NCBI GenBank assembly: GCA_030055515.1
Contig: JASFYI010000002.1
Coordinates: forward strand, 189,290-253,289
Reading direction: 5' to 3'
Length of the DNA: 64,000 nt
Source: Methanolinea sp.
GTDB taxonomy: Archaea; Halobacteriota; Methanomicrobia; Methanomicrobiales; Methanospirillaceae
Under the pieces are notes generated by a model that ran no database searches, was not told the DNA's origin, and was given only the letters and a program-made list of their open reading frames with translations. The position numbers and the translations under genes were made by a program. Of this stretch, positions 51,699 to 60,070 are shown one piece after another. How positions within the stretch are numbered: position 1 is the first letter of the stretch; each line of letters begins with the position of its first letter.

Positions 51699-51954
51699 GG
51701 AATTCCCGTTCTCTATATTCTATACATTTTACTATATTGTTTTAGAGTAAATTCTATAATAGTGGCGGGCATCTCCTCATGTGTGAACGCGTGGGGATCG
51801 GAGGGACACCTGTTCACGGTGACGAGCGTGAAAAAAATCGGGGGATGGATGTCTTCGCGTGAACATCACCCAGGGGGAGATGCACAGTGCATCTCGCCAG
51901 TCCGAAATTTTCCCTAGGACCCTATATATAGATTTTCTTTCCCGGGGCAGAAAG
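51699..51954. promoter_or_regulatory. AT-rich upstream region of the platform-protein operon
   Basis: 255 bases. The left half is very AT-rich (about 51710-51760, CTATATTCTATACATTTTACTATATTG). A strong TATA box, CTATATATAG, at 51922-51931 lies about 26 bases before a probable leaderless ATG at 51955. An in-frame upstream ATG at 51859 runs through the promoter and is rejected. Confidence 0.6.
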
Positions 51955-52842
51955 ATGGCAGAACCGGGAATTCTCGAACGGTACAAGAAACTCTGCTACG
52001 TTCTCGGGAGGGGGCTCGACCGCTCGCCGAACCCCACCATCGCCCGGATGCTCTACCAGGTGGACGCCGAGATGACGCCCGGGATGTTCATGTCCCTCTG
52101 GATGGGGACGACCGTCCTTTCCGGCGCGGTCATGCTCTGCGCGGGGCTGATCCTCTTTGTCGCGCCTTTCAGCCCGTTCCGGCTGGAAGAGCCCCTCGCG
52201 TACGTCGCCCTCTTCCCCGCGATCGGGGTCTGCGGGGTGGGGCTCGGCTTCCCGTTCTTTCTCCAGGCGCAGATCTCGAACAAGAAGATGGACATCGAGA
52301 GGAAGCTCCCCTACGCCCTCTCGTTCATGTCGATCCTCGCGAGCTCCGGCGCGACGCCGCTCGACACCATCCGCCGGGTGGCGAGGGAGGACTACGGGCA
52401 CATCTCGAACGAGTTCAAGAAGGTCCTCTTCCGCACGGACGTGCTCGGGGAAGACCTCGTCACCGCGATGCACTCCCTCGTGAACAACACGCCCTCCGAG
52501 ATATTCCGCGACATCTGCATCGACATCACGAATATCATCTACAGCGGGGGCGGCCTGAAGGGCTACCTCGAGGGCAAGTCCAAGGAACTGATGGCCATCC
52601 GCCGGCAGATCTACAAGGAGTTCGTCGAGTCCCTCGCGGTCTTCGGGGAAGGGTACCTCGGGGGCGTCGTCATGATCATGACCCTCTCGGTCCTCGGGAT
52701 CGTCATCTCCGGCGCGCTCGGGATCGAGCTCGGCCCCCTCACCCCGCGGCAGATGTTCGACCTCCTCGTGTACGTCCTCATCCCCGTCATCAACATCGTC
52801 TTCCTCCAGATGCTCGCGGTGAAGTACTCGACCACGCCCTGA
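51955..52842 (+). CDS. Type II secretion F-domain / TadC-ArlJ-like membrane platform protein 1
   Basis: 295 residues with membrane helices at about residues 40-70, 80-105, 220-245 and 265-290. The cytoplasmic T2SSF domain (about 115-215) includes KLPYALSFMSILASSGATPLDTIRRVARE. These proteins form the inner-membrane platform of archaeal pili, archaella and related secretion systems, driven by an ArlI/GspE-type ATPase. A strong TATA box precedes the leaderless start. The second platform gene begins seven bases after the stop. Confidence 0.87.
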   Translation: MAEPGILERYKKLCYVLGRGLDRSPNPTIARMLYQVDAEMTPGMFMSLWMGTTVLSGAVMLCAGLILFVAPFSPFRLEEPLAYVALFPAIGVCGVGLGFPFFLQAQISNKKMDIERKLPYALSFMSILASSGATPLDTIRRVAREDYGHISNEFKKVLFRTDVLGEDLVTAMHSLVNNTPSEIFRDICIDITNIIYSGGGLKGYLEGKSKELMAIRRQIYKEFVESLAVFGEGYLGGVVMIMTLSVLGIVISGALGIELGPLTPRQMFDLLVYVLIPVINIVFLQMLAVKYSTTP

Positions 52843-52848
52843 TCCGCC

Positions 52849-54171
52849 ATGAAGGAATTCCTCGAAGCCCTGTACCTGAAGTACGACGTCCGGCGCGAGT
52901 ACTTCACCATCGGCCTCCCGGTCGCGGTCGCGGTCCTCCTCGTCGCGGCCTCGCTCCTCACCGGTTTTGCCGCGCTCCCCGGGCAGGAGAAGAAGGCAGA
53001 GGTCTCGGACCGGCAGAAGGCCTACGAGGAGTTCCTCAAGCAGATGGAGGGAGAGGAGGGCGGGGAATCGACAGGGGTGACGCTGCCCGTCACATCCGAG
53101 GAACAGCAGCCCGAGGCGAAACCCGTCGGCATAGACCACGTCCTCGTCATCGCGACCCTCGTCGCGATCACGCCCTACGCTCTCGACGTCACCCTCGAGA
53201 AGCGGCGGACGCGCCGGAAGGAGGAGCTGTACTGCGAGTTCCTCTTCAAGCTCTCCGAGCTGATGCGGGGCGGCCTTGACCCCATCAAGTCCGTGCGCGA
53301 GCTCTCAAAGACGGACCTCGGGATCCTCACGCCCCACGTCCGGCTCGCCGCGACCGCGCTCGCCTACGGCAAGTCCTTCGAGGAGGCGATGAGGGCGATG
53401 ACGAGGACGCTGAAGAGCGAGCTCATCGCGCGCTACACCCTCCTCGTGGTCGAGGCCTCGTACAGCGGCGGGTCGACGGCCGACCTCATCCTCAAGGCCT
53501 CCGAGGACATGCGCAGCCTCATCGGGATCGAGAGGGAGAAGGAGGGGAACCTCGCCCAGTACACGTTCATCTTCTACTTCGCGCAGGGGATCATCTTCTT
53601 CATCGTCCTCACGCTCACGACGTCCCTCCTCCCCTTCCTCCAGGACCTCGGCGCGGTCTCGTTCCTCGGCAAGGGCAACCAGCTCAAGGACCTCGACTTC
53701 ACGGCGGGGTTCTTCCACCTCGTGATGGTGAACGCGTTCTTCGGGGGGCTCATCATCGGGAAAATAAGCGAGGGCGAGGCCCGCCACGGGCTCAAGCACT
53801 CCGCGGTCCTCATGGCCGCGGGCTACGTCGCCTGCGTGACGCTCCTCATCCCCGCCGCGCAGGGGCCGCCGCCGGGGGAGGTCACCATTAAGGTGATCTC
53901 GGGCGCCGGGCAGAAGGGCTACCCCGGGCTCCCGCTCCCGGAAGAGGTGGTCGTCGCGGTCCTCGACAAGGAGGGCAAACCGAGGGAGAACGCGGAGGTC
54001 CGGTTCTCGATCGGCCCGTCGGGCACCGTGAAGCCAGACTCGGGGAGGACGGGAGCGGACGGGAGGATCTCCGCGAGGGTCATCCTCGGGCAGGAGGAGG
54101 GGGCGTATTCGCTCTCCGTGACCTGCGAGGGCGTCACGGCGACCGTTCCCTTCGTCGCGAGGGGGGAGTGA
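52849..54171 (+). CDS. Platform protein 2: T2SSF domain with C-terminal Ig-like (Big-1-type) domain
   Basis: 440 residues. Membrane helix about 20-43, a charged loop, helix about 96-115, T2SSF domain about 120-235 (FLFKLSELMRGGLDPIKSVREL; YTLLVVEASYSGGSTADLIL), helices to about 345, then a C-terminal Ig-like domain of about 90 residues (VVVAVLDKEGKPRENAEVRFSIGPSGTV...GADGRISARVIL). The fused extracellular domain is unusual for an ArlJ/TadC protein. It is followed three bases later by the PEGA protein. Confidence 0.85.
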   Translation: MKEFLEALYLKYDVRREYFTIGLPVAVAVLLVAASLLTGFAALPGQEKKAEVSDRQKAYEEFLKQMEGEEGGESTGVTLPVTSEEQQPEAKPVGIDHVLVIATLVAITPYALDVTLEKRRTRRKEELYCEFLFKLSELMRGGLDPIKSVRELSKTDLGILTPHVRLAATALAYGKSFEEAMRAMTRTLKSELIARYTLLVVEASYSGGSTADLILKASEDMRSLIGIEREKEGNLAQYTFIFYFAQGIIFFIVLTLTTSLLPFLQDLGAVSFLGKGNQLKDLDFTAGFFHLVMVNAFFGGLIIGKISEGEARHGLKHSAVLMAAGYVACVTLLIPAAQGPPPGEVTIKVISGAGQKGYPGLPLPEEVVVAVLDKEGKPRENAEVRFSIGPSGTVKPDSGRTGADGRISARVILGQEEGAYSLSVTCEGVTATVPFVARGE

Positions 54172-54174
54172 GCG

Positions 54175-55608
54175 ATGGTTACGGATTCGCGTGACCGGAA
54201 TTGTACGTGGGAGAGGGCGATCGCGCTCACCCTCTGCGCGCTTTCGCTCGCGCTCGCGGCGGCGTGCGGACCGGCCGCGGCAGACGTGAATACGTGGCAG
54301 ATACGCGTCGAGCCGGAGGAGATCGTCGGGAACGAGACGCGCGTCACCGTGACCGCGTTCATGGACATCTACTCGGGGGGCCCCTACACGTTCTCCCGCG
54401 ACAACCAGCTCGTCATGAGGACCGACCTCGAGGAGGCCGTGTGGCTCCCCGTCCTCCTCTACGACGGGATACGCAAAGACCTCCCCGCGCGGAGGGGGAA
54501 GGCCGTCACGTTCACCGCGTGGGAGCTCTCCTACCCCTCGGGGAAGGGTGAGTCGCTGAAGGTGACGCTCACCGGCTGGGCGCCGGTCGTGGACGCCGAC
54601 GGGGAGAGGACCATGCTGTGGCTCGCCGAGGAGTCCCCAAACGGCGTCGTCAACCACACGGAGAAGAGGAGGGCAGCGACGGTCCTCTTCCGGCCGGGCG
54701 CGACGAGGAAGGAACCCCCGGCGGTCCCGGCGGGGACCCTCCACGTGAGCTCGGACCCGCCCGGCGCGGAGGTCACCCTCGGCGGGGAGAAGAAGGGCAA
54801 GACCCCCGTCACCGTGGAGGTCGTCCCCGCCGGCGAGCACCCCCTCACCCTCACCCTCCCGGGGTACCACCCCGCGGTCCTGAACGTCACGGTCGTCCCC
54901 CGCGAGGCGGTGAGGGTCTCTGTCCGTCTCGTCCCCGGCGCGGGACCCGCGGGTGGTGCCCTCCGCGTCGCGTCCGTCCCCGGGGGCGCAACCCTCATCC
55001 TCGACGGCGTGGAGAGGGGGAAGACCCCCCTCTCGGTCGACGCAATCGAGCCCGGGACGCACGTGGTCAGGCTCGAACTGGAGGGATTCGAACCATACGA
55101 GGGGAACGTCCCTGTCACCGCAGGCGGGGTAGTCGTCCACTCCGTCGCCCTCACCCCGCTCGCCGCGGTGCACAGCGCGGGGCTCTCGGCGCCCGGGTTG
55201 GCCGGGGGAGAGGTGTGCGAGGGGCCGGCTGCCGTGACGGTGACCTCGGATCCCCGCGGGGCGAAGGTCACCCTCGACGGGGAGTTCGTGGGACTCACGC
55301 CGGTCAGGCTCGCGCAGGTCCCGCCGGGGCCGCATTCGGTGACGGTAACGTTCCCCTTCTTCTCGGCCTACGCGGAAGAGTTCGTGCTCGGTCCCTGCGG
55401 GGAGGAGGCCATCCACCACGCCTTCGGCCTCGGGGACCTCCGCCTCCCGGGCCCCGACATCCTCGCGCCGCTGTTCTCCGGCCTGAAGATCCCCCCGTTT
55501 TCGCCCGGAGACGGCGGGACGGGGAAGGGAGAAAAACCTGCCGCGGCGTTCGAGAGGGAGAGGGCGTACGAGGACCTCCTTAGGCAGATGGGCAGCGAGG
55601 GGGAGTGA
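54175..55608 (+). CDS. Secreted protein with three PEGA domains
   Basis: 477 residues. Signal peptide about 14-37 (AIALTLCALSLALAAACGP). An N-terminal beta domain (about 40-170) resembles none recognised. Three PEGA repeats begin near residues 187, 260 and 352, each with a 'V-x-S-x-P-x-G-A-x-V-x-L-x-G' pattern (VSSDPPGAEVTLGG; VASVPGGATLILDG; VTSDPRGAKVTLDG). The tail ERERAYEDLLRQMGSEGE is charged and similar to the QKAYEEFLKQMEGEEGG stretch of the upstream platform protein. PEGA domains usually face outward and bind the S-layer or other surface partners. Confidence 0.85.
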   Translation: MVTDSRDRNCTWERAIALTLCALSLALAAACGPAAADVNTWQIRVEPEEIVGNETRVTVTAFMDIYSGGPYTFSRDNQLVMRTDLEEAVWLPVLLYDGIRKDLPARRGKAVTFTAWELSYPSGKGESLKVTLTGWAPVVDADGERTMLWLAEESPNGVVNHTEKRRAATVLFRPGATRKEPPAVPAGTLHVSSDPPGAEVTLGGEKKGKTPVTVEVVPAGEHPLTLTLPGYHPAVLNVTVVPREAVRVSVRLVPGAGPAGGALRVASVPGGATLILDGVERGKTPLSVDAIEPGTHVVRLELEGFEPYEGNVPVTAGGVVVHSVALTPLAAVHSAGLSAPGLAGGEVCEGPAAVTVTSDPRGAKVTLDGEFVGLTPVRLAQVPPGPHSVTVTFPFFSAYAEEFVLGPCGEEAIHHAFGLGDLRLPGPDILAPLFSGLKIPPFSPGDGGTGKGEKPAAAFERERAYEDLLRQMGSEGE

Positions 55609-55609
55609 A

Positions 55610-55999
55610 GTGACCGTGCCGAGATCCCGCGCACCCACCGCGGTGCTCGCCCTCGCCCTCGCGGTCTCCTGCCTCCTCTCCGCCGGGTGCCTCCGGCAGG
55701 GGGAGGAGACGGGAACCGCGGGGGGAAACGCCTCGCTCGAGATCGCTCGGCACCTCGGCGTCCACGGTGATAGCGCGTTCCTCGTCCTGGGGGAGGCGCG
55801 GAACACCGGCGATGTGCCGGTCGAGAAGGCGGTACTCGTCGTCGATTTCCTCGACGCGGACAAAAAGAGGGTCGGGTCGCGGGCGGTCGCGGCACCCGGG
55901 CCGATCCCCGCCGGCGGGTCGTGGGAGTTCGAGGTCACGCTCGAGGGCCCGAGGGCAGGGGACGTCAGGTTCTACACGGTGAGGGCGCTGTACCGTTGA
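55610..55999 (+). CDS. Small lipoprotein with FxLYD-like domain
   Basis: 129 residues from GTG 55610, immediately after the PEGA gene stop. Signal peptide with lipobox LLSAGC (Cys27), then a beta domain with VLGEARNTGDVPVEKAVLVVDFLDADKKRV, the pattern of FxLYD domains. It is probably exported and lipid-anchored, a partner of the platform proteins and PEGA protein by operon position. Confidence 0.8.
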   Translation: MTVPRSRAPTAVLALALAVSCLLSAGCLRQGEETGTAGGNASLEIARHLGVHGDSAFLVLGEARNTGDVPVEKAVLVVDFLDADKKRVGSRAVAAPGPIPAGGSWEFEVTLEGPRAGDVRFYTVRALYR

Positions 56000-56070
56000 G
56001 AAAGAGTGAAAACGGGGAGGGAATGCCCGCCGCTCCCCCCCCCCGGGGCGCTCCCCGACGGAACCCGTCA

Positions 56071-56787
56071 CTACCCGAGCCTCTCCCTCGTGTCGATGAG
56101 GAGCCCCTCGTCCGTCACGTTGAAGGGGATCATCCTGTCGGGCGGGATGTACCCCCGCATCTTCATGACGTGGATGTACCTCTTCACCCGTTCGCCTTCC
56201 TGCACGGCGAGGAACCGTATCACGCCGTCGGCGGTGGCGCGGAGGAGCTGCTCGTGGGGGGAGGGGAGGACTCCCATGTCCGAGACGAGGAGGAAGGTCC
56301 TCCCCTCGCGAGCCATCTTCCGCATGGCCCAGAGGGAGGACTGCACCTGCGGGATGTCTAGGCCGAGGAGCATCGAGGAGACGGGGTCGAGGACGCAGAG
56401 GTCGGCGGTGCAGTACTCCAGGGACGGCCCGACGGCGTGGCAGTCCCCGACGATGGAGAAGTTCGGCGCGGGCTGCATCCCGTAGCGCGCCATCTGGGAG
56501 AGGATGTCCTCCCTGTAGTGGGACGTCAGGTACACGACCTTCCTGCCCTCGCGGGAAGTCTCCACCGCGATCTTCTGGGCGAGGAAATCCTTCATGCAGC
56601 CCGTGTCCTCCTCGAGGACGATGAGGGCCTTCTCCGGGACCCGCTCGAGGCCGCCTCCGAGAAACATCGCGGTACCATTGGGGAGGGGGACGACATAATC
56701 CCTCTTTTGCCCGCGCGGGAGGGGCGCGGGCTCTCCCGGCAGGACCAGTCCGGAAAATGGACTGCGATAAACAAATAGCGTCTCCAT
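56071..56787 (-). CDS. RecA/KaiC-superfamily-like protein with degenerate Walker A
   Basis: 238 residues. ALIVLEEDTGCMKDFLAQKIAVETSREGRKVVYLTSHY has the strand-loop-helix layout of a RAD55/KaiC Walker A, but the loop reads EEDTGCMKDF, not GxxGxGKT. A Walker-B-like YCTADLCVLDPVSSMLL follows, then a FLLVSDMGVLPSPHEQLLRATADGVIRF segment as in RAD55/ArlH-type proteins. It resembles ArlH-like regulators and lies next to the platform-protein operon, on the opposite strand. ATP binding may be lost or altered. An AT-rich promoter region of about 110 bases separates it from the next gene. Confidence 0.65.
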   Translation of the reverse strand: METLFVYRSPFSGLVLPGEPAPLPRGQKRDYVVPLPNGTAMFLGGGLERVPEKALIVLEEDTGCMKDFLAQKIAVETSREGRKVVYLTSHYREDILSQMARYGMQPAPNFSIVGDCHAVGPSLEYCTADLCVLDPVSSMLLGLDIPQVQSSLWAMRKMAREGRTFLLVSDMGVLPSPHEQLLRATADGVIRFLAVQEGERVKRYIHVMKMRGYIPPDRMIPFNVTDEGLLIDTRERLG

Positions 56788-56896
56788 CGGGTTACGGTGC
56801 TACCCGCGATAAGAAAAAAAAAAATTAGGTAAAATGAAAATATTGCAAAATTTTAAGAATAAAGAGAAAAAATGAAAAAACAAGAGGATATATACG

Positions 56897-57391
56897 ATGG
56901 ATGACGTCGAGGACGCAGCAGGGGGGATATTCTATGCGCCGGGCATCATCGCCACCCTCCCGGCCATCGCGGTCCTCGCCGATTACGCCCTCACGTTCCT
57001 CCTCTCGGGGGGGAGGGAGGTCATCCTCGCCTACGAGGCGAGTCCCCTCCTCCGGTTCGCGGTGGCGCACGACCTCGTGCCCCTCTACACACTCGGGATC
57101 GTCGCGTTCTACTACGTCGCGTCAAACCTCGTCCTCTCGCTCCTCCATGGTTCCGACCTCTACCCCACCGGCGTCGCCCTCGTGGCCCTCGTCAGCCTCA
57201 CGCACTTCCTCGGGGGATTCTCGTGGTATGTCCGGGATCCCCTCTACTCGGACACTATCGTCGGCCTCTCGCTGATGTGCGTGCTCATCGCCCTCTTCCT
57301 CTTCGCGTACTCGGTCTCGAGGGGACTGTGGCGTCCCGCGGGATCGGGGGGAGATAGCCCGCCTCCCCGTTCGGAAAAAGAATCGTATTGA
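56897..57391 (+). CDS. Integral membrane protein of unknown function
   Basis: 164 residues with four hydrophobic segments (APGIIATLPAIAVLADYALTF, LVPLYTLGIVAFYYVASNLV, GVALVALVSLTHFLGGFSWYV and IVGLSLMCVLIALFLFAYSV) and a polar tail. No motif recognised. It is divergent from the RecA-like gene across an AT-rich interval with A-runs (about 56811-56880). Confidence 0.65.
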   Translation: MDDVEDAAGGIFYAPGIIATLPAIAVLADYALTFLLSGGREVILAYEASPLLRFAVAHDLVPLYTLGIVAFYYVASNLVLSLLHGSDLYPTGVALVALVSLTHFLGGFSWYVRDPLYSDTIVGLSLMCVLIALFLFAYSVSRGLWRPAGSGGDSPPPRSEKESY

Positions 57392-57489
57392 AACGGCGGA
57401 TCGGGAATCGGGCGCGTGAATTCCGGAAATTGTCCCGTGGGAAAACCGGTAATTTTTTCTCTGGAGAGGAAAATTACGAGTGATCTGCG

Positions 57490-57630
57490 ATGGCCCACGA
57501 TCCTCCTGCGCACAGGGTTCTTGAGAACGTATCCGACGACGAGAACCTCAAGAAGAAAATAGAACAGTACATGGAGATGCGCGTGAAAAACATCCGCAAG
57601 TGCCACTTCAATTACAGGAGACGGCGCTGA
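57490..57630 (+). CDS. Possible small basic protein
   Basis: A 46-codon frame, MAHDPPAHRVLENVSDD and then a helix-like ENLKKKIEQYMEMRVKNI, ending KCHFNYRRRR. No Shine-Dalgarno; an AAAATTACG tract about 22 bases upstream could be a TATA-like element for a leaderless start. Codon choice is less GC-biased than neighbours. A real gene is plausible, a chance frame cannot be excluded. No family recognised. Confidence 0.4.
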   Translation: MAHDPPAHRVLENVSDDENLKKKIEQYMEMRVKNIRKCHFNYRRRR

Positions 57631-57863
57631 CTGCCCGTTCCAAATCTCCCGATCCCCCTCCTCTCGTGCCCATCCCTTGCTTTCCGCAGGATTGCCACGG
57701 TACCTCACGCTCTATAGATTCATGCTCTGTAGATGTATGTGTCCCGGAGGGAAATGACACTGAACACCACGATCTCTGTTTTTCAACCCTCCCCCACTTG
57801 AGAAAAATCCATAAGAACTGTACCCGAAGGGAGATCACCGGGTCAACAGGGTGATCGTGCCCC

Positions 57864-59552
57864 GTGACAGATGCCAGCAGCACTCCCCCGCGGGGGAAGG
57901 GATCCCTCGTCTGCAGGTTCGCCGCGAACAGGATCCTCCCCCTCCTCGAAGCCGCGCTCAGGGAGGCAGAGGGCGTGCGGAAGGGGGATGACATCGAGTA
58001 CCTCCACCGCATGCGGGTCGCCTCCCGGCGGATGCGGGCCTGCCTCCGGACGTTCCGCCCGTTCCTCGGCGAGAAGCGCTTCAGGAAGGTCTTCCGGAGG
58101 ACGAGGGAGATCACGAGGGCCCTCTCGCGGGCGCGGGACTCCGACGTCCAGATCGCGTTCCTGAAGAAACTCCGGAAGCGCGAGGCAAAGCGCCTCGGGA
58201 TCGCGCAGGGAGAGTGGAGCGGGGAGGAGGTCCCCCCGATCTTCGAGGCGATCCGGTTCCTCCTCCAGAAGCTGCGCAGGGAGCGGGAGAAACTCCAGGC
58301 AGACGTGGTCTCTGCCCTCGGCAGGTTCGAGGAGGAGGTCCCCCCGGTCATCAGGGAGGCGTTCAGGGGCATCTCGCCCCTGCCTGCCCACCCGAAGAGG
58401 CGGGCGCACGCCCCGAGCACGGTCCACGCCCTCGCCGCGGAGCAGGTGGGCAGGGCACTGCGCGCCCTCCTCGCGTACGCGCCCGTCGTGCACGTCCCCG
58501 AGGCGGTCGCCGACCACCACGCGATGCGCATCGCCGCAAAGAACCTGAGGTACACGATGGAGATCTTCGCGCCCCTCTACAGGCTCGGCCTCCGGAAGTA
58601 CATCGCCCGGGTCGCCGACCTCCAGGGTATCCTCGGGGACCTCCACGACACCGACGTCTGGATCGACACGGTGACCACCCTCCTCCTGAAGGAACGGTCG
58701 CGCCCGCTCTCTCCGGGCGACCCCTCGCGCCCGGGACCCCGCGCGATCCAGGGACTCAGGGAGTTCCAGAGGGAGCGCGAGCGCGAGAGGGAGCGGATTT
58801 ACAGGAACTTCGTCCGCACGTGGGACAGTCTCTGCGCGGCAGGGTTCTGGAACGACCTCAAGGCGGAGATCCTCACCGGATACAAGGCGGCCTACGCGCC
58901 CGGCGGCCACGTCCCCGACGGGGAGAAGGAGGCGGCAGTCCTCTCGTTCGCCTCCCGGTCCACGGGGGATATCGCCCACCCGCGCCACGTCGCGGCCCTC
59001 GCGCTCTCGCTCTTCGACCAGCTCCGGGACCTCCACCGTCTCCCCGCCGGGGAGAGGGTACTCCTCTGGTACGGTTCCCTCCTCCACGACGCGGGCCTCG
59101 GGCGCGGGAGGAAGGGGCACGCGGAGGCCGGCGCGTACCTCGTCTACGGGGCAGAGGACCTCCCCCTCACCGTGCGCGAGCGCGCGGTCGCGGGACTCCT
59201 CGCCAGGGTCCACCGCGGGAAGGGCAGTGAGGCGGAGTCCGGGTACCTCGCACTCGTCTCCCCCGAGGAGCAGCGGGCCGCACTCGTGCTCGCCGGGATC
59301 CTCCGGGTGGCAGACGGCCTCGACTGCACCCGCGGGGGGAAGGTCCGGGAGGTGAGGTGCGAGGTCGCGCCTGGATCGGTGACGGTCCGCGCGGCCGGGT
59401 GCCCCGACTGCGAAGAGGAGGTGGCGACGGCCGCAAAGAGGGCGGACCTCCTCGGGAATGTGCTTGGTATCGCGGTGCGCGTGGCCGGAGAGGGGGAGAG
59501 CACCGCGCCCGGCGCCCCCGGTTCCAGCCCTCCTCCCTCGTCCGGAACCTGA
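57864..59552 (+). CDS. CHAD domain fused to an HD/Ppx-GppA-type C-terminal domain
   Basis: 562 residues from GTG. CHAD domain at about 20-310: VHRMRVASRRMRACLRTFRPFL-type sequence (YLHRMRVASRRMRACLRTF) and HAMRIAAKNLRYTMEIF, with the conserved His and basic residues that bind polyphosphate. The C-terminal part (about 355-520) has RHVAALALSLFDQL, LLWYGSLLHDAGLGRGRKGH and VLAGILRVADGLDCTRGGKVREV, the HD-type domain found at the end of Ppx/GppA exopolyphosphatases, without the Ppx catalytic domain. A polyphosphate-linked role is inferred. Confidence 0.82.
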   Translation: MTDASSTPPRGKGSLVCRFAANRILPLLEAALREAEGVRKGDDIEYLHRMRVASRRMRACLRTFRPFLGEKRFRKVFRRTREITRALSRARDSDVQIAFLKKLRKREAKRLGIAQGEWSGEEVPPIFEAIRFLLQKLRREREKLQADVVSALGRFEEEVPPVIREAFRGISPLPAHPKRRAHAPSTVHALAAEQVGRALRALLAYAPVVHVPEAVADHHAMRIAAKNLRYTMEIFAPLYRLGLRKYIARVADLQGILGDLHDTDVWIDTVTTLLLKERSRPLSPGDPSRPGPRAIQGLREFQRERERERERIYRNFVRTWDSLCAAGFWNDLKAEILTGYKAAYAPGGHVPDGEKEAAVLSFASRSTGDIAHPRHVAALALSLFDQLRDLHRLPAGERVLLWYGSLLHDAGLGRGRKGHAEAGAYLVYGAEDLPLTVRERAVAGLLARVHRGKGSEAESGYLALVSPEEQRAALVLAGILRVADGLDCTRGGKVREVRCEVAPGSVTVRAAGCPDCEEEVATAAKRADLLGNVLGIAVRVAGEGESTAPGAPGSSPPPSSGT

Positions 59553-60070
59553 GGGCGAAGGAAAGGAGGAGCGGGGAGAACGCAAAACCCAAGGAGGAGT
59601 TTCCCGTCGGCGGGGAGGGACTTGGAGATCTTCGCAGGGCAGGTCCCCACTGCACCTTCGGGGGCCGCGGGCGCGCCCGCGATGAGAGCGGCGAGGACAG
59701 TCTGGGACGTGACCCCGCATTCCCCGGGATCGCGGAGGATGTCCATCCCCCTCCCTCCCGGGGAGTGCCATCGAGAGCCCGCACCCGAGCGGGATTCCCT
59801 CAACCGCGACGCCCGCGTTGGAGGGCGAGGTGTCGAGGCCCGTGGAGCAACCAACCTCGGGGACGATGACGGTCGTCGCGACAAGGACGAGGAAGATCGC
59901 TCCTCCCACCTCGATGTACGGCCGGAGTGACATGGTCCGTCTCTCCCCTCGCGGCAGGATGACCGCAACGTTCCCCCGTGCGTGTCAATAGGACTCCGTA
60001 GTCTCCATTGCCATGGTATTTGTGCGCGCGCGTCCCACGGTATTCCCATGTGCCGGTCGGAGGGGAGACG
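59553..60070. other. Intergenic region with a possible decayed exported-protein gene
   Basis: 518 bases. On the minus strand, from about 59933, MSLRPYIEVGGAIFLVLVATTVIV then GCSTG reads like a signal peptide with a lipobox, but the frame soon loses any domain-like character. Other frames carry nothing recognised. It may be the start of a degraded lipoprotein gene; the evidence is weak. The right end holds the MFS gene's leader. Confidence 0.3.

Noticed and set aside
51859-51954. Extended N-terminus for platform protein 1
   Set aside because: The in-frame extension runs across the strong TATA box at 51922-51931, so translation from 51859 is unlikely.
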